A DNA stretch of 64,000 nucleotides from Takakia lepidozioides (Eukaryota > Streptophyta > Takakiopsida > Takakiales > Takakiaceae): assembly GCA_030704615.1 (NCBI GenBank), contig CM060734.1:20274001-20338000 (forward strand). Reading direction: 5' to 3'. Of the stretch, positions 45,421-57,239 are shown in pieces. The position numbers and the translations under genes were made by a program. The notes under the pieces were generated by a model. That model searched no databases. It saw only the letters and a program-made list of their open reading frames with translations, and was not told the DNA's origin. The stretch's first letter is position 1. Each line of letters begins with the position of its first letter.

Positions 45421-45628
45421 TCGGTCGTTTTTTTATTATTATTTTCCAAAATTTATTTGTCACCGCCACCGTGTCGGCGACGTGGCTGCTTAAGTGGCAA
45501 TATTTTATCTGGTACTTTTTTTTCTAGAATATTCCCGGAACCTGACGTGACGGAGGTTCCGTCAACGTCAGGTCTGACGTGACCTGACGCCGACTGACGG
45601 ACGTGACGTTGATAACCGGGCCTCCACG

Positions 45629-47035
45629 TTAGGAAATATCCGACTCCAGATGCGACTAACAGCCGACTCCGAGACTCATTTCAACCCAAAAAGTCTGTTC
45701 GTCTGAAACAACCAGAAAATGCCAGAAAAGCAACGTCCACTGGACAGTGGAGGTTCAGGAAACTAGCATCAGAGTGAGAAATGAGATACATTTCTAGAGA
45801 ACAATCCACATCGAAGTCAGAGAATAATTCCAGGAAGGGAATTGAAGTAGCGATATTTCTTACCTTGTTGGACTCATCTCGTATTCTCTTCCAGTTTATT
45901 TCAGGAGGTAAGACTCTCAAAGTATCACGCCTTCTCTCCCCAATGCACCTTGTTTTGTGAGGCATGAGGTCAGTATTTCCGTTGATAATGGACAGAATGT
46001 TCCCCTCTGCCTGCAAAGTCCGCGGTCGTGGCCGCTTCACTCCACAGTTCTCATGAAGACTTGACAACGACCCTTGTTTACTCAACTTTTTGTACTCCAT
46101 GTAGGTTGACCTCCCAATTCCGTGAATTGTCTACCATGCAGTCTCACAAACATCAACATCCTCAATTGTAACGCCCTGCGCGAGGTCCCTTTCAGCATGT
46201 GAAGACATTTTGAACCATTTAGTCCATGTTCTCTCCTCTCATCGAAAGTGGATCCCCAGAACGAAGTGCGGATAGCCAAGGTTTTTCTCCAATTGAAATA
46301 CTGACAACAATGAAGTTTGCAGCAAGGCTTGCTGCTCACCGACCTCACTTCCTTGAGCGTCAAATTTTTCCTGCATTTTTTGGAGTCCTCCAAATTGGAT
46401 GCTTTCTTCTTCCTCGTAAAATGCCTGTACACCGCTTTCTTCACACCTATCTGATGATCGTCATTCTCCTCGTCTCGGCAAGATCGCATGAAATTTTCGA
46501 GATCAACAGACAGCAGCCGCCCATTTCCAAGAAGTCTTGTGTTTGATAACGGCCATTTCACAAGGGACATCAGATAACCGGATTCTCCAGAGATTGTTCT
46601 GGTGACGAGAACTCCAACATCGTCTTCTCCGAGCTTGTCATTTAGAATCACCTCGTCAGGAATGCAAGCCTGACTTTGTCATTCGAACAGAGCGTTTCCT
46701 TCGTCTCCAAGAAGCAAACACTGCAAGTTTCTCCAACTATTTCTCCCAAGTCCTTCACCAGGATCTCCTCCAGTTTCTCCGTTGGATGGAATTTCATTGT
46801 TATCGATGAAATCTCCACGAAGATCATTCTCCTGTCTGATGGATTCAAAATCCGGGTTTTGGTGGGACCTTGGATGCACTGTTTCTTGTTGGTGAACACC
46901 GGAGACATCCCAAACAATAGGAGTCCCAATTGCCTCCTTCAAGGTTTCAGCATCCATATGTCGATAAGGTAGCGGATTGGAGCCAAATGCGTCAACACAA
47001 GAAATTAGAATCACTGAAATGGTAGTGGAACCCAA
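45629..47035 (-). pseudogene. 5' half of the DUF7869-type gene
   Basis: Coding order on the minus strand: 46648-47035 (acidic, unrecognised), 46082-46651, which includes KPCCKLHCCQYFNWRKTLAI and SFWGSTFDERRE, and 45681-46100, which includes MEYKKLSKQGSL, LMPHKTRC and LRVLPPEINWKRIRDESNKV. These resemble the Cys-rich N-terminal part of DUF7869 proteins. A segment near 45629-45690 (SRIWSRIFPNV) joins the 3' half across the inserted transposon. A TAG follows VCETAW near 46130, where Gln (CAG) would be expected. Frameshifts also occur. Confidence 0.6.
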
Positions 47036-47767
47036 AGGGTGTCCATGGCAAGTTCCTTCCCCGAAGACTCTCCTGAGGCAATCACGCTCGGATCTCCTGG
47101 AAGCGACAGAAACACTCTTTGGCCAACCTCAAACCCCATGATATTGGTAACCTTCACTGTCCAGTGGAGGTTCAATAAATTCGGAGTAACGAAAGGAAGT
47201 TAAAGTCTATAACCCAATGTTGTTCTCCCAAACGGAAGAGTTGAAGGTAGAACTTCGTTAATAGATTTCAAGGAGGAAGTCACTGAAAATATAGATCTCT
47301 CCGGAGATTGATGAAAGACACTTGCAATTAGAATGCAGGTTGGACTACAGTTTGAGATGACTACATATATGTTCTTTCAGCAGGAGTCACATTTGTGTGG
47401 GCTGTGACGACTGTGACGGGCTGTGTTGGTTGTGTGGGCTGTGTCTGCTGTGACGACTGTGACGGGCTGTGTGGGCTGTGTGGGCTGTGACGACTGTGAC
47501 GGCTGTGTGGGCTGTGACGGCTGTGTCGGCTGTGTGGGCTGTGACGACTGTGACGGGCTGTATTGGCTGTGTGGGCTGTGACTGCTGTGTCGGCTGTGTG
47601 GGCTATGTAACCCCCCTCTACAGTGCGCTGCTGTCACCCCTAAGGTTCCTGTTTGTCTCAGTCTGTGCAAAAATTAAGGGTACCCTACAGATCCCGTATA
47701 AGTGTCTAAGTCCCCTACAGTCCTCTAACATTACCCCTTCCCCCCTCAAAAGCCGTGTCCTCACGGT
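47036..47767. other. intergenic region with a GGGCTGTGACGG-type minisatellite
   Basis: At 47395-47616 there is an array of 'gggctgtgacgactgtgac' and 'ggctgtgtgggctgtg' units, related to the array inside the gypsy leader at 18058-18720. The remainder holds no recognised gene. Confidence 0.7.
47395..47616. repeat. minisatellite related to the retrotransposon leader array
   Basis: Short units of ggctgtgacgac, ggctgtgtgg and ctgtgacggg. It shares the ggctgtgacgg core with 18058-18720 but has a different higher-order pattern. Confidence 0.85.
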
Positions 47768-50341
47768 TTACTGTTTCCGAGTAGCAACCCTTTGTGAGTG
47801 AGCACCTTGTTGACGTTGAGAGTTTCGTGGTGGGCTGTGTGTACGAGCCCGAGGTCTGTCTCTGGTTGATGGAGATGGTTGATCACTACCTGGATAAGTG
47901 AGGCCTTCTGGAGGTTGATATCGAGGTAATCTTTCCGGCATAGGAGATCCCCTTTGTTTCTTCTCTTCCATCTGAATTGCATAGTCTTCTCCCATGTCAA
48001 AAGAATTTTGTGAAGAAACAGTTGTATCAGAATCCTCATCGCCTCTCAGGTGTTTTAATTTTCGAACTTTTTGTGGAATCATCTGGGGCATACAATGCTG
48101 TCCTACCATGTCTGGAAGTTTGCATTTTACAACCTGGTGTAACCGTTGAACAGCAAAATTGGTGTAGACACTGAGCTCCTTGTCTGTCCAGATGAGTGGG
48201 GTACCAATTACTGGTGCCGCGTGCAAGTATTTCCATGCGATATGTCCCTTATAGAAAATGTCATCAAGTCCGAATTTCTGTGTTGACAAATTGTTGCAGG
48301 CTGCTTGAAACCATGAACGAATTTGAGAATCCTTTTGTATCATAACTTTTGGGTCATATAGGTACATATGAGGTGGCACCGAAGGTAATACCCAATGATC
48401 TCCACTGGAGTAACTTTGAAAGCGTGCTTGCATCTTTTGTTGCTCTATGTGGTAACGTATCAGGAAACAAGCAGCGTAGTATAGCCCGCACCCCATGACA
48501 ATACTTGCTATCTCCTTGGTCTTGGTATAAATGAGTCCATGTACAACCTGGAAAGCAACCAATTCCCTCAACATGGTACCTGCCTCGTGCCAGTATTGTG
48601 CAAAGTGATGATCTTCAATATGTCGATTGTTTGGAAGAACTTTAGTCCTGGTTGCCACTGGCAGCCAGATACGCATGATTTGGTAGTAATGTGCGAATGA
48701 CTGCGGAGGACTAAATTCTTTCCAAGCCAATCCAACATGATGGGAATTTGGTTGAAGGGCATAATCATAGCCCTACTGTACTCCCTGGCAGCTGGAGTTT
48801 TAGGTGGGTTAAAAGCTGCATTGCCCATACCTCCGGCTGTGGTGGCTGTGGTGTGGTTGTAGTAACCACAGGTTCAGCTACTGGTACACTGACCTGTTGT
48901 GGTGGTGGTGGTACTGGTTCCTGTACCATTGGCATCTCTTGCACCTCCTGTGAAGACTGAAAAGCCAGAGTTCTGGCTTGCAAATAAGAAGCCATTAGCT
49001 GTTCCTGAGGGATATAGACTCTTTGGTCGATGTTTGAAGTGAGGTCTTCCACTTGAGTCTGGAGTCCGTCTACATCCTCTTGTAACTCTGCTATCCTACT
49101 ATAGACATTGTCTATAGTAGTTGTGGCAATGTTCTGCACCTGCAGTCTGAGCTCATTCATCTCGCTTTGGGTGAGCTTCCGTGGGCTTTTGCCCTCTACT
49201 GGCCCTTGTGCTAACCAGACCTGCATAAGGCTGTTATCCACCAAGCTGCTTGTGGTTCCCCTGAGAGTTTGCTCCTCTCTTAGCTTATACAATTCCAACT
49301 GCTGTTGTAAAGCCTTCATGCGCTTCGCCTGTGGCTCAACCAATTGCGCATAGGCAGCAAGTAGATTATTGGCTTCTTTCGAAGCCTTGTTACTGACCGC
49401 GATTTCATTTCTATTGGCCACGATGGTTTGTTGCAACTCCACGATGTATTTCTCATTCTCAGCTTCCATCTGCCTGTATTGCTTGAAAGTTTCTTCATTG
49501 CGACAGATTGTATTCTTCATATCGACAATGAGCTTCATGTGCTCCACATTCTCTTCTTCTGCCTTCGTACATTTTTCCGCTTGACTGTTTATTTCTTTTG
49601 TTGATTGGTCAAGCATAGTTGTAAATGTAGCGCATTGTATCTCCATCCTGTTATGCACTGTTTGCAACTCCGTATGTAGTGCATTCAGTTCTTGCAACTT
49701 GCTTTCATGCTGCACCTGCATTTGGTATAGCTGTTGCTTATGTGCTTCGTGCAACTGGTCTTGCGCAAGGCCTGCCTCAATCAATTGTTGCTTGGCCAAT
49801 TGCAAAGCCATTTCTGTATTGGCCAGTCCTGCTTCATCTTGAGAGTGACCTCTTCATCGACCTTGTTTGAACACTCAGTGGCAAGTCGAGCCTCAAACTC
49901 CTTCCTGAGTTCTTCTTTCAAGGCTGTCAATTGGGTAATTGGAACATGGGTTTTGACATAAGTCCCCAACAAATTAAGTGTCCTGCCTATGGAATTCATC
50001 AGCATTGCCTGTTGAGGGTCATCATGGTGAGGTTGCTGCTGTTCCTCCCGATCTTCAACAGTATGATGTCTCACTAACCATTCAGACCATTGTCCCACCG
50101 GATTTTCTTCCTGAACTACTTCATTTATGACCGGTGCTACAGTGTCATGGCCTTCCGCCTGTGGTACCTCCGACACAGGTGTGTGCATTATATGTACCTC
50201 AGGATTTTTCTTGGGCAACTGTTGCACCTCTGGGATTTCTGTCTGCTTGACCAGACCAGAATATTCATAGAGAAGGTCCCCTTTCTCTATTTCCGCCACT
50301 ATCTGTTCTGTAGTTGGAATATCTATCCCTTCACTTTCCAA
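47768..50341 (-). pseudogene. unrecognised long coiled-coil protein gene, frameshifted
   Basis: Three consecutive minus-strand frames make up one gene. 49781-50341 is acidic (ESEGIDIPTTEQIVAEIEKG..) and ends in Leu/Glu/Lys-rich sequence. 48765-49811 is a long coiled coil (LHTELQTVHNRMEIQ, IVELQQTIVANRNEIA, ELQEDVDGLQTQVEDL) followed by a Pro/Val/Gln-rich stretch. 47768-48730 is a globular part with Trp and Tyr (AWKEFSPPQSFAHYYQIMRI, HMYLYDPKV) and an Arg/Ser/Pro-rich tail. The frame changes near 49845 and passes through another frame at 48700-48830. The open frame extends upstream of 50341 to about 50470, near an AG acceptor. I do not recognise the family. It could belong to an unnamed mobile element. 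Confidence 0.5.
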
Positions 50342-50907
50342 ATCTATTATTTCGGGTTGAGCTGCATGGATAACTTGTGACCTTGTGACAAGTCGTTCAA
50401 GTGGCTGTGTTGGTTGTGATGCAGAAGTACACTGGACAGTGGAGGTTGGATGAACATTGGATGATAACTATGGATGATACTTGCCGGATGGATGTGAAAT
50501 TGAGAATGGAAAGACGTTGTGTAGATGAATAATTATTACTTGGGGTGTGAGGAATAGTGTGGCGACTGCCCAGTTGAGGTTTACGACAGATTTAGACAAA
50601 AAAAAATAAGAGTATTTGGTGTAAACTGGAATTTGGTGTATTTGGAGAGAACTTAAAAAAAACGAAATATAATAAAATCCTAAGCTACAAATATGCAGAT
50701 GACACCTTTGCCAAGGATCGACGACTTCTTTGATCGTTTGACAGAATACGGAAGCAGAGAGAGATGCACCGGCTGCTACAGAAGTACGCGATGGCCAGAG
50801 AGGTGTAGGATAGGCAAAGAGGTATACGATGTCCAGAGAAGTGCGCGAGAGAATGGAAGCAAGTGAGAGAGTTTTGGAGAGGGAAGTTGGTAGTGTGTGG
50901 AGTCGGA

Positions 50908-50922
50908 CCTTATATAGAGGTA
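50908..50922 (-). promoter_or_regulatory. possible TATA box for the coiled-coil gene
   Basis: The minus strand reads CTCTATATAAGG, about 440 bp upstream of the first clear coding segment and followed by sequence compatible with a leader or first intron. Confidence 0.35.
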
Positions 50923-53134
50923 GCAACAAACTTTGATCCAGAATCGGTCCAATGGCAGTGTCCGATTATTTCTCTCCCAGATCGCTGCAGCCACCGTGGA
51001 TTACCCATATCGTGGGAATCGAACGGCTGATTTGCACTCGCAAAAATCAAGGTTTGATTGAAAGTGTGCAACAATGGTCACATTAATGATGCCACAACTA
51101 TAACGGCCGAGATCAGATTGAATTGTATCGTACTTGTATCTTACAAGGATTTATTGTGTGGGATCTTATTTGTTCGGCTCTGACAGCGTGAAGGATGCCG
51201 AATTTGAGAAGTGCTGTCAGGGAGTAATGACGGAAGGCGGCTAACCTTTGCAACCAATTTTGGACTGCACATTCCAAACTATCATTACAGTGTTTTTCAT
51301 CCTTGATTCGTTGGTCTGTACATTCGTCTATCGCAATTTTCATCTTTTTTCATCTATCTGGATGGACAGTTTCCATGTTAGGGTCCATGGATGTTTGATG
51401 GATGGGGCAGAACATCCATGTGGACCGCGTGAACGTTCGATTTCGAATGGAGGCAATGGTTCAGATCCTCGCAGAAGGTCGCATATAATGGGTGCGCTCG
51501 TTTAGCCCGCCCTTTGGGCAGTGTCTTTTGTACGCGTAAGCGCTGCACGAGTGCGGACAGGGTTTGGAGAGCTTGAAAGGTGAGAGTTTTGGAGAGCGGA
51601 GCAGAGAGACTGTAAGTGGAGAGTGGAGAGAAACAAAGCGGGGAGTGTGGTGAGCTTGAAAGTCGAGAGAGGAGAGTGTGGCGATTTGGAAAGAAGAGCG
51701 GAGAGAGTGGATAGTGGCGGAATACACAGAGTGGAGAGCGGAGAGCGGAGGGGAGCACACAGCGAGTTCTCGGCGTTTCTGAGCGGCTTGCAGACTGAGT
51801 TGCGGAGGAGGTGTTGAATGTGAGAGGCTGGTGTTTGCAGGGACAACAAAGTGGCCAGCACCAGCAGGTAAACCACACACAAACTTTCATGTTTTCGTCT
51901 TCTCTTTCCTGTTTTCTGATGACCCCTATCTGTCACAGATCTGTTCGAAAATGAGGATTACAATTGCAGACCATTTCGTGGACATCGAGGCCTTTCAATT
52001 CTGGCTGTGATTTCTGTTTGGCTCTCGCATCGTTCGGGCAGAGTCTTCGCTCTGCGTCTGTTTTTGTTTGCTTTATTATGTATGTGGGATTTTTGCAGTT
52101 GTTATAGAGCTGCACCATTTCAATTCATTTGGATTCATTCCAGATCACAGTCATATATGAGTTGCTTCGTTTCCTGAGCTTTGTTCACTCATTTTGAGGG
52201 TTGTCTGCTCCTGTTTCATGTCATTCCTACTACCATTCCAGATCTTATCATGAGACTACAATTGTCTCAATTCCCACCTATTGCTGGTTTTGGTTTCTAT
52301 GGTGGTTTCTTTGGCATTAGGATTTTTTTTTGTTGGTTCTGGCAGATTAGGGTGCTGGTTGTTGTAGTGAGTACTATTGAACCTTTTATGAGTAGCATAG
52401 TGGTGTTTTGCAAACCGCGGTTTGGAGATACTGGGTTTTCTTCATTTTAAACCATTTTCATGAGCACAAAATCCAGCGTCTGTTTCTTCCTGTAATTTTA
52501 TTTTACCGTGTTTTTCTTGCGATGTTCTCTTTCGTTTTGTATTCTCATCCCGATTGAAAGAATCCAATTCTGTCTCTTTTCGCAATTTTAAAATCCACAG
52601 CAGCCTAGTCTACTTGTAGTCTACTCGTAGCATACTCGTAGCATAGTCTACTTGCAGTGTACTTGTAGCTAGAGTAGACCTTCTTGAAGTGTGAAGGTAT
52701 TCGTAGACCCTCGCTGGAACAAACGCTGGAACCTCGCCTGCCCAGTGGAGGTTCCTGTGATGTCTATTTCCCGGAACCTAACGTCCCCCTAAATTCATAC
52801 ATTTTGTATTCATTGGTTCCCTGTCTGCAAAGCTATTTCAATTCGTTTGAATTGATTAAAGCTGTTTAATTAGTTGTTTCAATTCAGTGCTGCTTCTTTG
52901 CTCAACTGATTAATTCTTCTTTTAGAATTAATTATAGTTTTTATTCTACAGAAATACTGAGATGTTGTAATGTAGCGTCATTTTTAATGCAGACAAGTAG
53001 TTGGGACGAAGCTCCCAAACAGTACGTAGGGTACTATTCAATCTATTTCAGACCTGTCACGTTGCAGAAGAGTATGGACTTCACTAAAAGCTAGGCCTGG
53101 TGAATGTACTGGTCTGTTTTGGGGTCACAACACA
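50923..53134. other. unassigned region with purine-rich and short tandem repeats
   Basis: 51530-51800 is rich in 'gagagcggagag' and 'gtggagag' repeats. 52600-52690 repeats 'gtagtctactcgtag' and 'agcatagtctacttg' units. A possible 5' splice site (cagcag|gtaaac) lies at about 51867. No protein is recognised, though this could be the 5' part of a gene transcribed on the plus strand. Confidence 0.4.
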
Positions 53135-53721
53135 TCATGCGTAGGAATATGTAGTACATGTGCTGCATGGGATCCACTTCCCCCGCTTTCCAAGACTGCC
53201 CTCATGCATGCTTATGAAATCAGGATAGGTGCAATCCGCCAACTGTAACCTGATATGCCTTGTTTTGAAGAACAGAGCCCGGAGTGACCATTGTGTACAT
53301 TCGACCATATCCGGGGGGGGAACTTCCATGATAGACATTACCCTTGTCTGCATGATTTTTGCTGACTCAACCTTGCAGTCGTGATCTGCACCTGAAGGCA
53401 CACGCCGCACAGTCTTGCCATTCTCTTTGGTGGGATGCGAATCGGCCCCAACAGGCGGGACCTAGCAAAATAAGAGAAAGTGGTTGCAGGGGCAGGTGTA
53501 GGCAGTATTGGAGAACGTGCAAGAGAAAAACCTGCATCCTCCAACATCCCAATCTCCAGTGATGAGAGGGAGGTTCCCGTCTTCACTGGCCCTATAGTTG
53601 GTGGGGAAGGCTTCATTATCACAGAGTCCCACACGGTTCCCTTCACACGTATTGCAATATCATCCGGGCATAACCATAATTTATGAACCTTAGACTCCTT
53701 TGACACATAAGGTCGAATCAA
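53135..53721 (-). pseudogene. remnant of a second SWIM-type transposase
   Basis: The minus-strand frame KVHKLWLCPDDIAIRVKGTV, IGPVKTGTSLSSLEIGML and EDAGFSLARSPILPTPAP aligns with 36560-36780 of the transposase at 33697-37240 (VFWFCPTDVLSCVGGTV, VWPVKVGTNLTQEEVDNL, AGFRLVHPPNVPDPN). Further on, QLADCTYPDF and KWIPCSTCTTYSY are a decayed SWIM finger. Only the C-terminal third remains. It shows that this transposase family has at least two copies here. Confidence 0.7.
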
Positions 53722-56275
53722 GCCTGTGAAGGTAGGAGCTGGAGTGCCACGAGAGCCTTTGTTGATCTTGGACTTACATTTTTAGAAGTGTTTGCCCGGA
53801 TTCTAGTACATGCCACCCTTGACCCAATATGAGTGCGCTCAATGTGGTCAGGGGCAGAATTGGTTGAATTTTGGCGCCATGCTCCCCTAGAGTACAAGGA
53901 GCTGGTCGCTTACATGTGGGTGACGAGCCCTGAACGCGCGCGGTCAGGGTGACGGCATAGTAGTCTAGGGGGGCCGAGGTAAGTTGCGGTGTAGGTTGGG
54001 CTCACTGAACCGCCTACCCGACTACGGTTAGTGCAGGAGGTCCGTGGTCGTACATGGTGGCTATGATCACTATCTAAGTCCTACCGGCAAAGAGAAATCA
54101 CGTACTCCTCTTCACAGGGCGAGTTTGCGTTTCTAAGTCCTACGGTATCCTACAATCTACTCAGTAACTGCCTTCCAAGTCTTTGTGTTTTATTGTCTAA
54201 TTCCTACCGCCTAGGCCCCCGAGCCGCTTATAGCTGGGACATGTTTTAATCCCTTCACAAGGCACCTGCCGAGCATAGGGAGAAGAGGGGAAATCTTCCT
54301 CTCCCAATGTCCCTCCTTCGTCGAGGGCTTGAGTTCAAGTCACCTCTAATGGAAGGGCCAACGCTTCCTACCCCAGTGCCTAAATACTTTGTTTTAGCAA
54401 AGGAGTGGCCAAAATGCCTATCGTCATCCAATAGGTTCACCAAGTTCAATAAAGGTGGTTCTAAGCCCCTCAACTCAACAAGTTCAATCAGTTTAATCAA
54501 CGCCCTGCAGGCTATAACAAGCACCACGTGCATCTATCCTATTTAAGCAATTTTGCAAATCAGAAATGCTAGAAAATAAAAAAAAATCAGAAAATCAGGA
54601 AAAAAAAAAAAAAAAAAAAAAAAAACCTCCCCTATGGGAAATCATGTGGGGAATCCAAAGATACCCTGGGCGCCTAAAGATGCCCTTGGGAACCCTGTGG
54701 GAACCCAATGAGAACGTTGCGATATTTCATCGCTATACATGTCACTTCCACCAATTGCCAAGCTCCTCTCGTGTGTTCCTACTAGACTTGAAAGGCGGGA
54801 GAAAAGAGAGATCGCAATCTGGGACTGGAACGTCATCATGTATTGTTTGAACAAGATTAACTCGCCGTTTCTGGTACCGAATTGGCTGCCTAATCTGCTG
54901 TCGATGCAGCTTCCTACGGTCATCTTGACGCCAAAGTTCCACTCCATGGTCGTCGCAGACACTGTCTAATTTCCTACGTGCTTTACCAACGATTTCCAGA
55001 CAACTAACAAACTAACATGTTTTGGTAGTACAATGCCGAAACCGCTCGTCTTATGATAAAAAACGATCTTAAAATAAAAGTGTACCAATATATGCATCTA
55101 CAGTGGGCAGTGGGGCAATTGAAGATTAATCCTACCCCGGCAATAGACATTGTAATGGGCTGCCCAAGTTTTTATATTGGCAGTTACTTGTACCGGATGT
55201 TCGTCACAATGAGGGGAAGCTGACAGCGCTATGAGAGTATTGAAAAAGATACTCACTGGGAATTACCCAAATTCCAGCCACCAGAGAGAGTCTCAAGCAC
55301 TTCAGCATATATGAACAGACCACTATATGCTGAAGCATGGCGCCAGGCGAAAGACCACTTTTCACCATTGGTCTTGGACAAAGACCACAATTTCAGAGAA
55401 ACGAGGACGCAAGCTGTTAACTGGTTCATGGGCAGCAGGACGACTAAAAACATTATACCCTAGACAAAGGAGGAGCTGCAAATCTACCGAGAAACCTTGA
55501 CCACCAAAATCGACATGGTACGCACGGACGGAATAGCAGAACACCCTGATGACGAAAGCTGGCCCACTCACGAACCACAGGAGCAACCAGACAGTGATGA
55601 CAATAGAAACAAGAAGCTGCCACCACAACAATCCTGGGACGCACTTCCTAACCAGCAGACAGGCATGCCACCACCCTACATCCCCAAGAAACACAACAAA
55701 TACAAGAACTGACGAAATTGTGCGGACACAATTTCAAAAGATGGAGGGAAATAAATGATAACGGCTAAGTATGACACAGCTACGAGGGCCAGATAGCGAG
55801 GGTCACGATGGGACATATCGGGTAGTGATTGGTTTACACTACCTGGTCACGGGCAGAAAAGGCTAAGTGCGCGGCACTTAGCAAACGGCGGAACAAGAGC
55901 ACATTACCACGGGAGCAGTAGTGGGTAGTGTAGCAGTAGTGGGCCGTGAACCACGATATCACACGGCCACGATAGCATAGGTTTTTACTAATAGAGGAAG
56001 TAGTGAAGGACCGTGGACCGTGTACCACTATGGCACACGACCACTACCACGAGCCACTTTTTTAGCAAACCCTTTAGGTTGCGTAGGCAGTTAGGCAACG
56101 GTCATTAACGACTGCAGGTTGTAACGGCTCTTTCGAGCATAGTATAAAAGGGCTGTGTCGATCAATTTTTCGGATCATAATTTAGAATAACACATTTTAT
56201 GTACATTAGTATATGTTTTATGAAGTTTAGGACGAAATCATAGTAAGAAATCATAAATAAAATGGAATTCTAGCA
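53722..56275. other. unassigned region
   Basis: No gene recognised. It holds a 28-nt poly-A run at about 54599-54626 and a stretch at 55890-56060 with repeated 'accacg' and 'agtagtggg'. A short open frame at 55497-55712 has no familiar motif. Confidence 0.5.
56143..56150 (+). promoter_or_regulatory. TATA box of the former F-box gene
   Basis: TATAAAAG lies 126 bp upstream of the ATG at 56276, a normal distance for a plant promoter with a short leader. Confidence 0.5.
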
Positions 56276-56940
56276 ATGGCAGAGCCGGAGGACCAGTCGA
56301 AGGACAACTCCTTGATTCCGGGATTGACAGAACATGTGACACTAGAATGCGTTGCACGGGTGCCTCGCTCTTATTATTTACCATTGAAAGGTGGTTGTAA
56401 GAAATGACAGAATGCACTAGCGGAGGTTGATGACGAAGGCTGCAACGACATCTTTGAGACTCGCAAACGGGTAGGGATCAAGGAGGAATGGGTTTACATG
56501 CTGGCTGGGTCTGCACACAATGTACAAACTCTCATAAGTGCACGGAAGTGTTGGGCGTTTGATTCCGTCAGTACGCGTTAGCGTTGTCTGCCAGACTACC
56601 TTGTGGATTATACCTTTGAAGTTTCTGACAAGGAGTCGGCAGTTATAGGAACTCAGCTTTTGGTTTGCGGACAGTACCCGAGAGGCTACATGGTATGGAG
56701 GTATGATTTAGAACTCAACGAATAGTCTTCAACGCCAAGAATGATTCAAGATCGATGTTTTTTTACTTAGCAAATGTGGGCAAATATGTCTATTTGTATT
56801 GGAAGTCTCACCAATAGACGACTCTCAAAGCAATCAAGGGCTACAACGCGCTACTTCAAGCATGGGAACCTCTCCCCGATCTCAACATAGCACGGGAAAA
56901 TGAGCTAATGGGAAAACAAAGATAAATGTGAACCACTGGA
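56276..56940 (+). pseudogene. F-box/kelch-repeat protein pseudogene
   Basis: From the ATG the frame reads SLIPGLTEHVTLECVARVPR, an F-box start, then LPLKGGCKK and a TGA (56405-56407). Beyond it come RVGIKEEWVYMLAG, CWAFDSVSTR, a TAG (56579-56581), RCLPDY, LLVCGQYPRGYMVWRYDLEL, a TAG (56723-56725) and then a frameshift in a T run. Kelch-like TTLKAIKGYNALLQAWEPLP follows. F-box/kelch proteins are substrate adaptors of SCF ubiquitin ligases. All three in-frame stops fall where Trp is expected. The sequence ends abruptly at about 56940, so the C-terminal kelch repeats are missing. Confidence 0.75.
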
Positions 56941-56956
56941 TATTGGTTGATCAAGG

Positions 56957-57200
56957 GTAGCGATCCCCACTTCCCAAACGGATGAATGACATGGATGAGG
57001 AGCAACATTCATGAGGATTTAAAACGGCTCATGTATCTATGTAAGTTGGTCATGTCCCTGGATGGATGAAAGTTACAGATGGATGAAAATTATGAGGAAG
57101 AATGAAAATGGATGAAATCAGCGGACGGATGAGAGAGCACAGGCTGGATGAATTTATAGGATGGATGCAAAAGGGATGACATTACCAGGATGGATGAAAT
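56957..57200. repeat. degenerate GGATGGATGAAA simple repeat
   Basis: About ten copies of 'ggatgaa' or 'ggatggatgaaa' in unique context, related by inversion to the TTCATCC-rich tract at 38950-39540. Confidence 0.65.
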
Positions 57201-57239
57201 CAGAAGTATCCAAGTTTGCTTGGCCAACAAGCTTCCCAT

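Larger units (their letters stand above)
40853..45620. mobile_element. 4768-bp transposon made of a palindrome array, inserted in the DUF7869-type gene
   Basis: An 8-bp direct repeat CCTCCACG flanks the element (40845-40852 and 45621-45628). The ends are inverted: CCTAGTTATCA on the left and, read inward on the other strand, CCCGGTTATCA on the right, followed on both sides by 'acgtgacg/acgtcacg' sequence. Removing the element and one TSD rejoins the minus-strand frame (..RIFPNVEVQKIG..) without a shift, which confirms the boundaries. The body has no coding sequence. TSD length fits hAT, P or Mutator types; the ends match none I can name. Confidence 0.85.

Noticed and set aside
39949-47035. 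Treating the 39.9-40.9 and 45.6-47.0 kb segments as two genes
   Set aside because: The frame joins exactly across the inserted transposon and its TSD, and motif order matches one DUF7869-type protein.
49108-49584. Plus-strand hydrophobic open frames opposite the coiled-coil gene
   Set aside because: They are antisense shadows of Leu/Gln/Glu-rich coiled-coil codons.
54240-54560. Box B-like 'gagttcaagtc' near 54332 as another SINE
   Set aside because: No matching box A or second copy was found.
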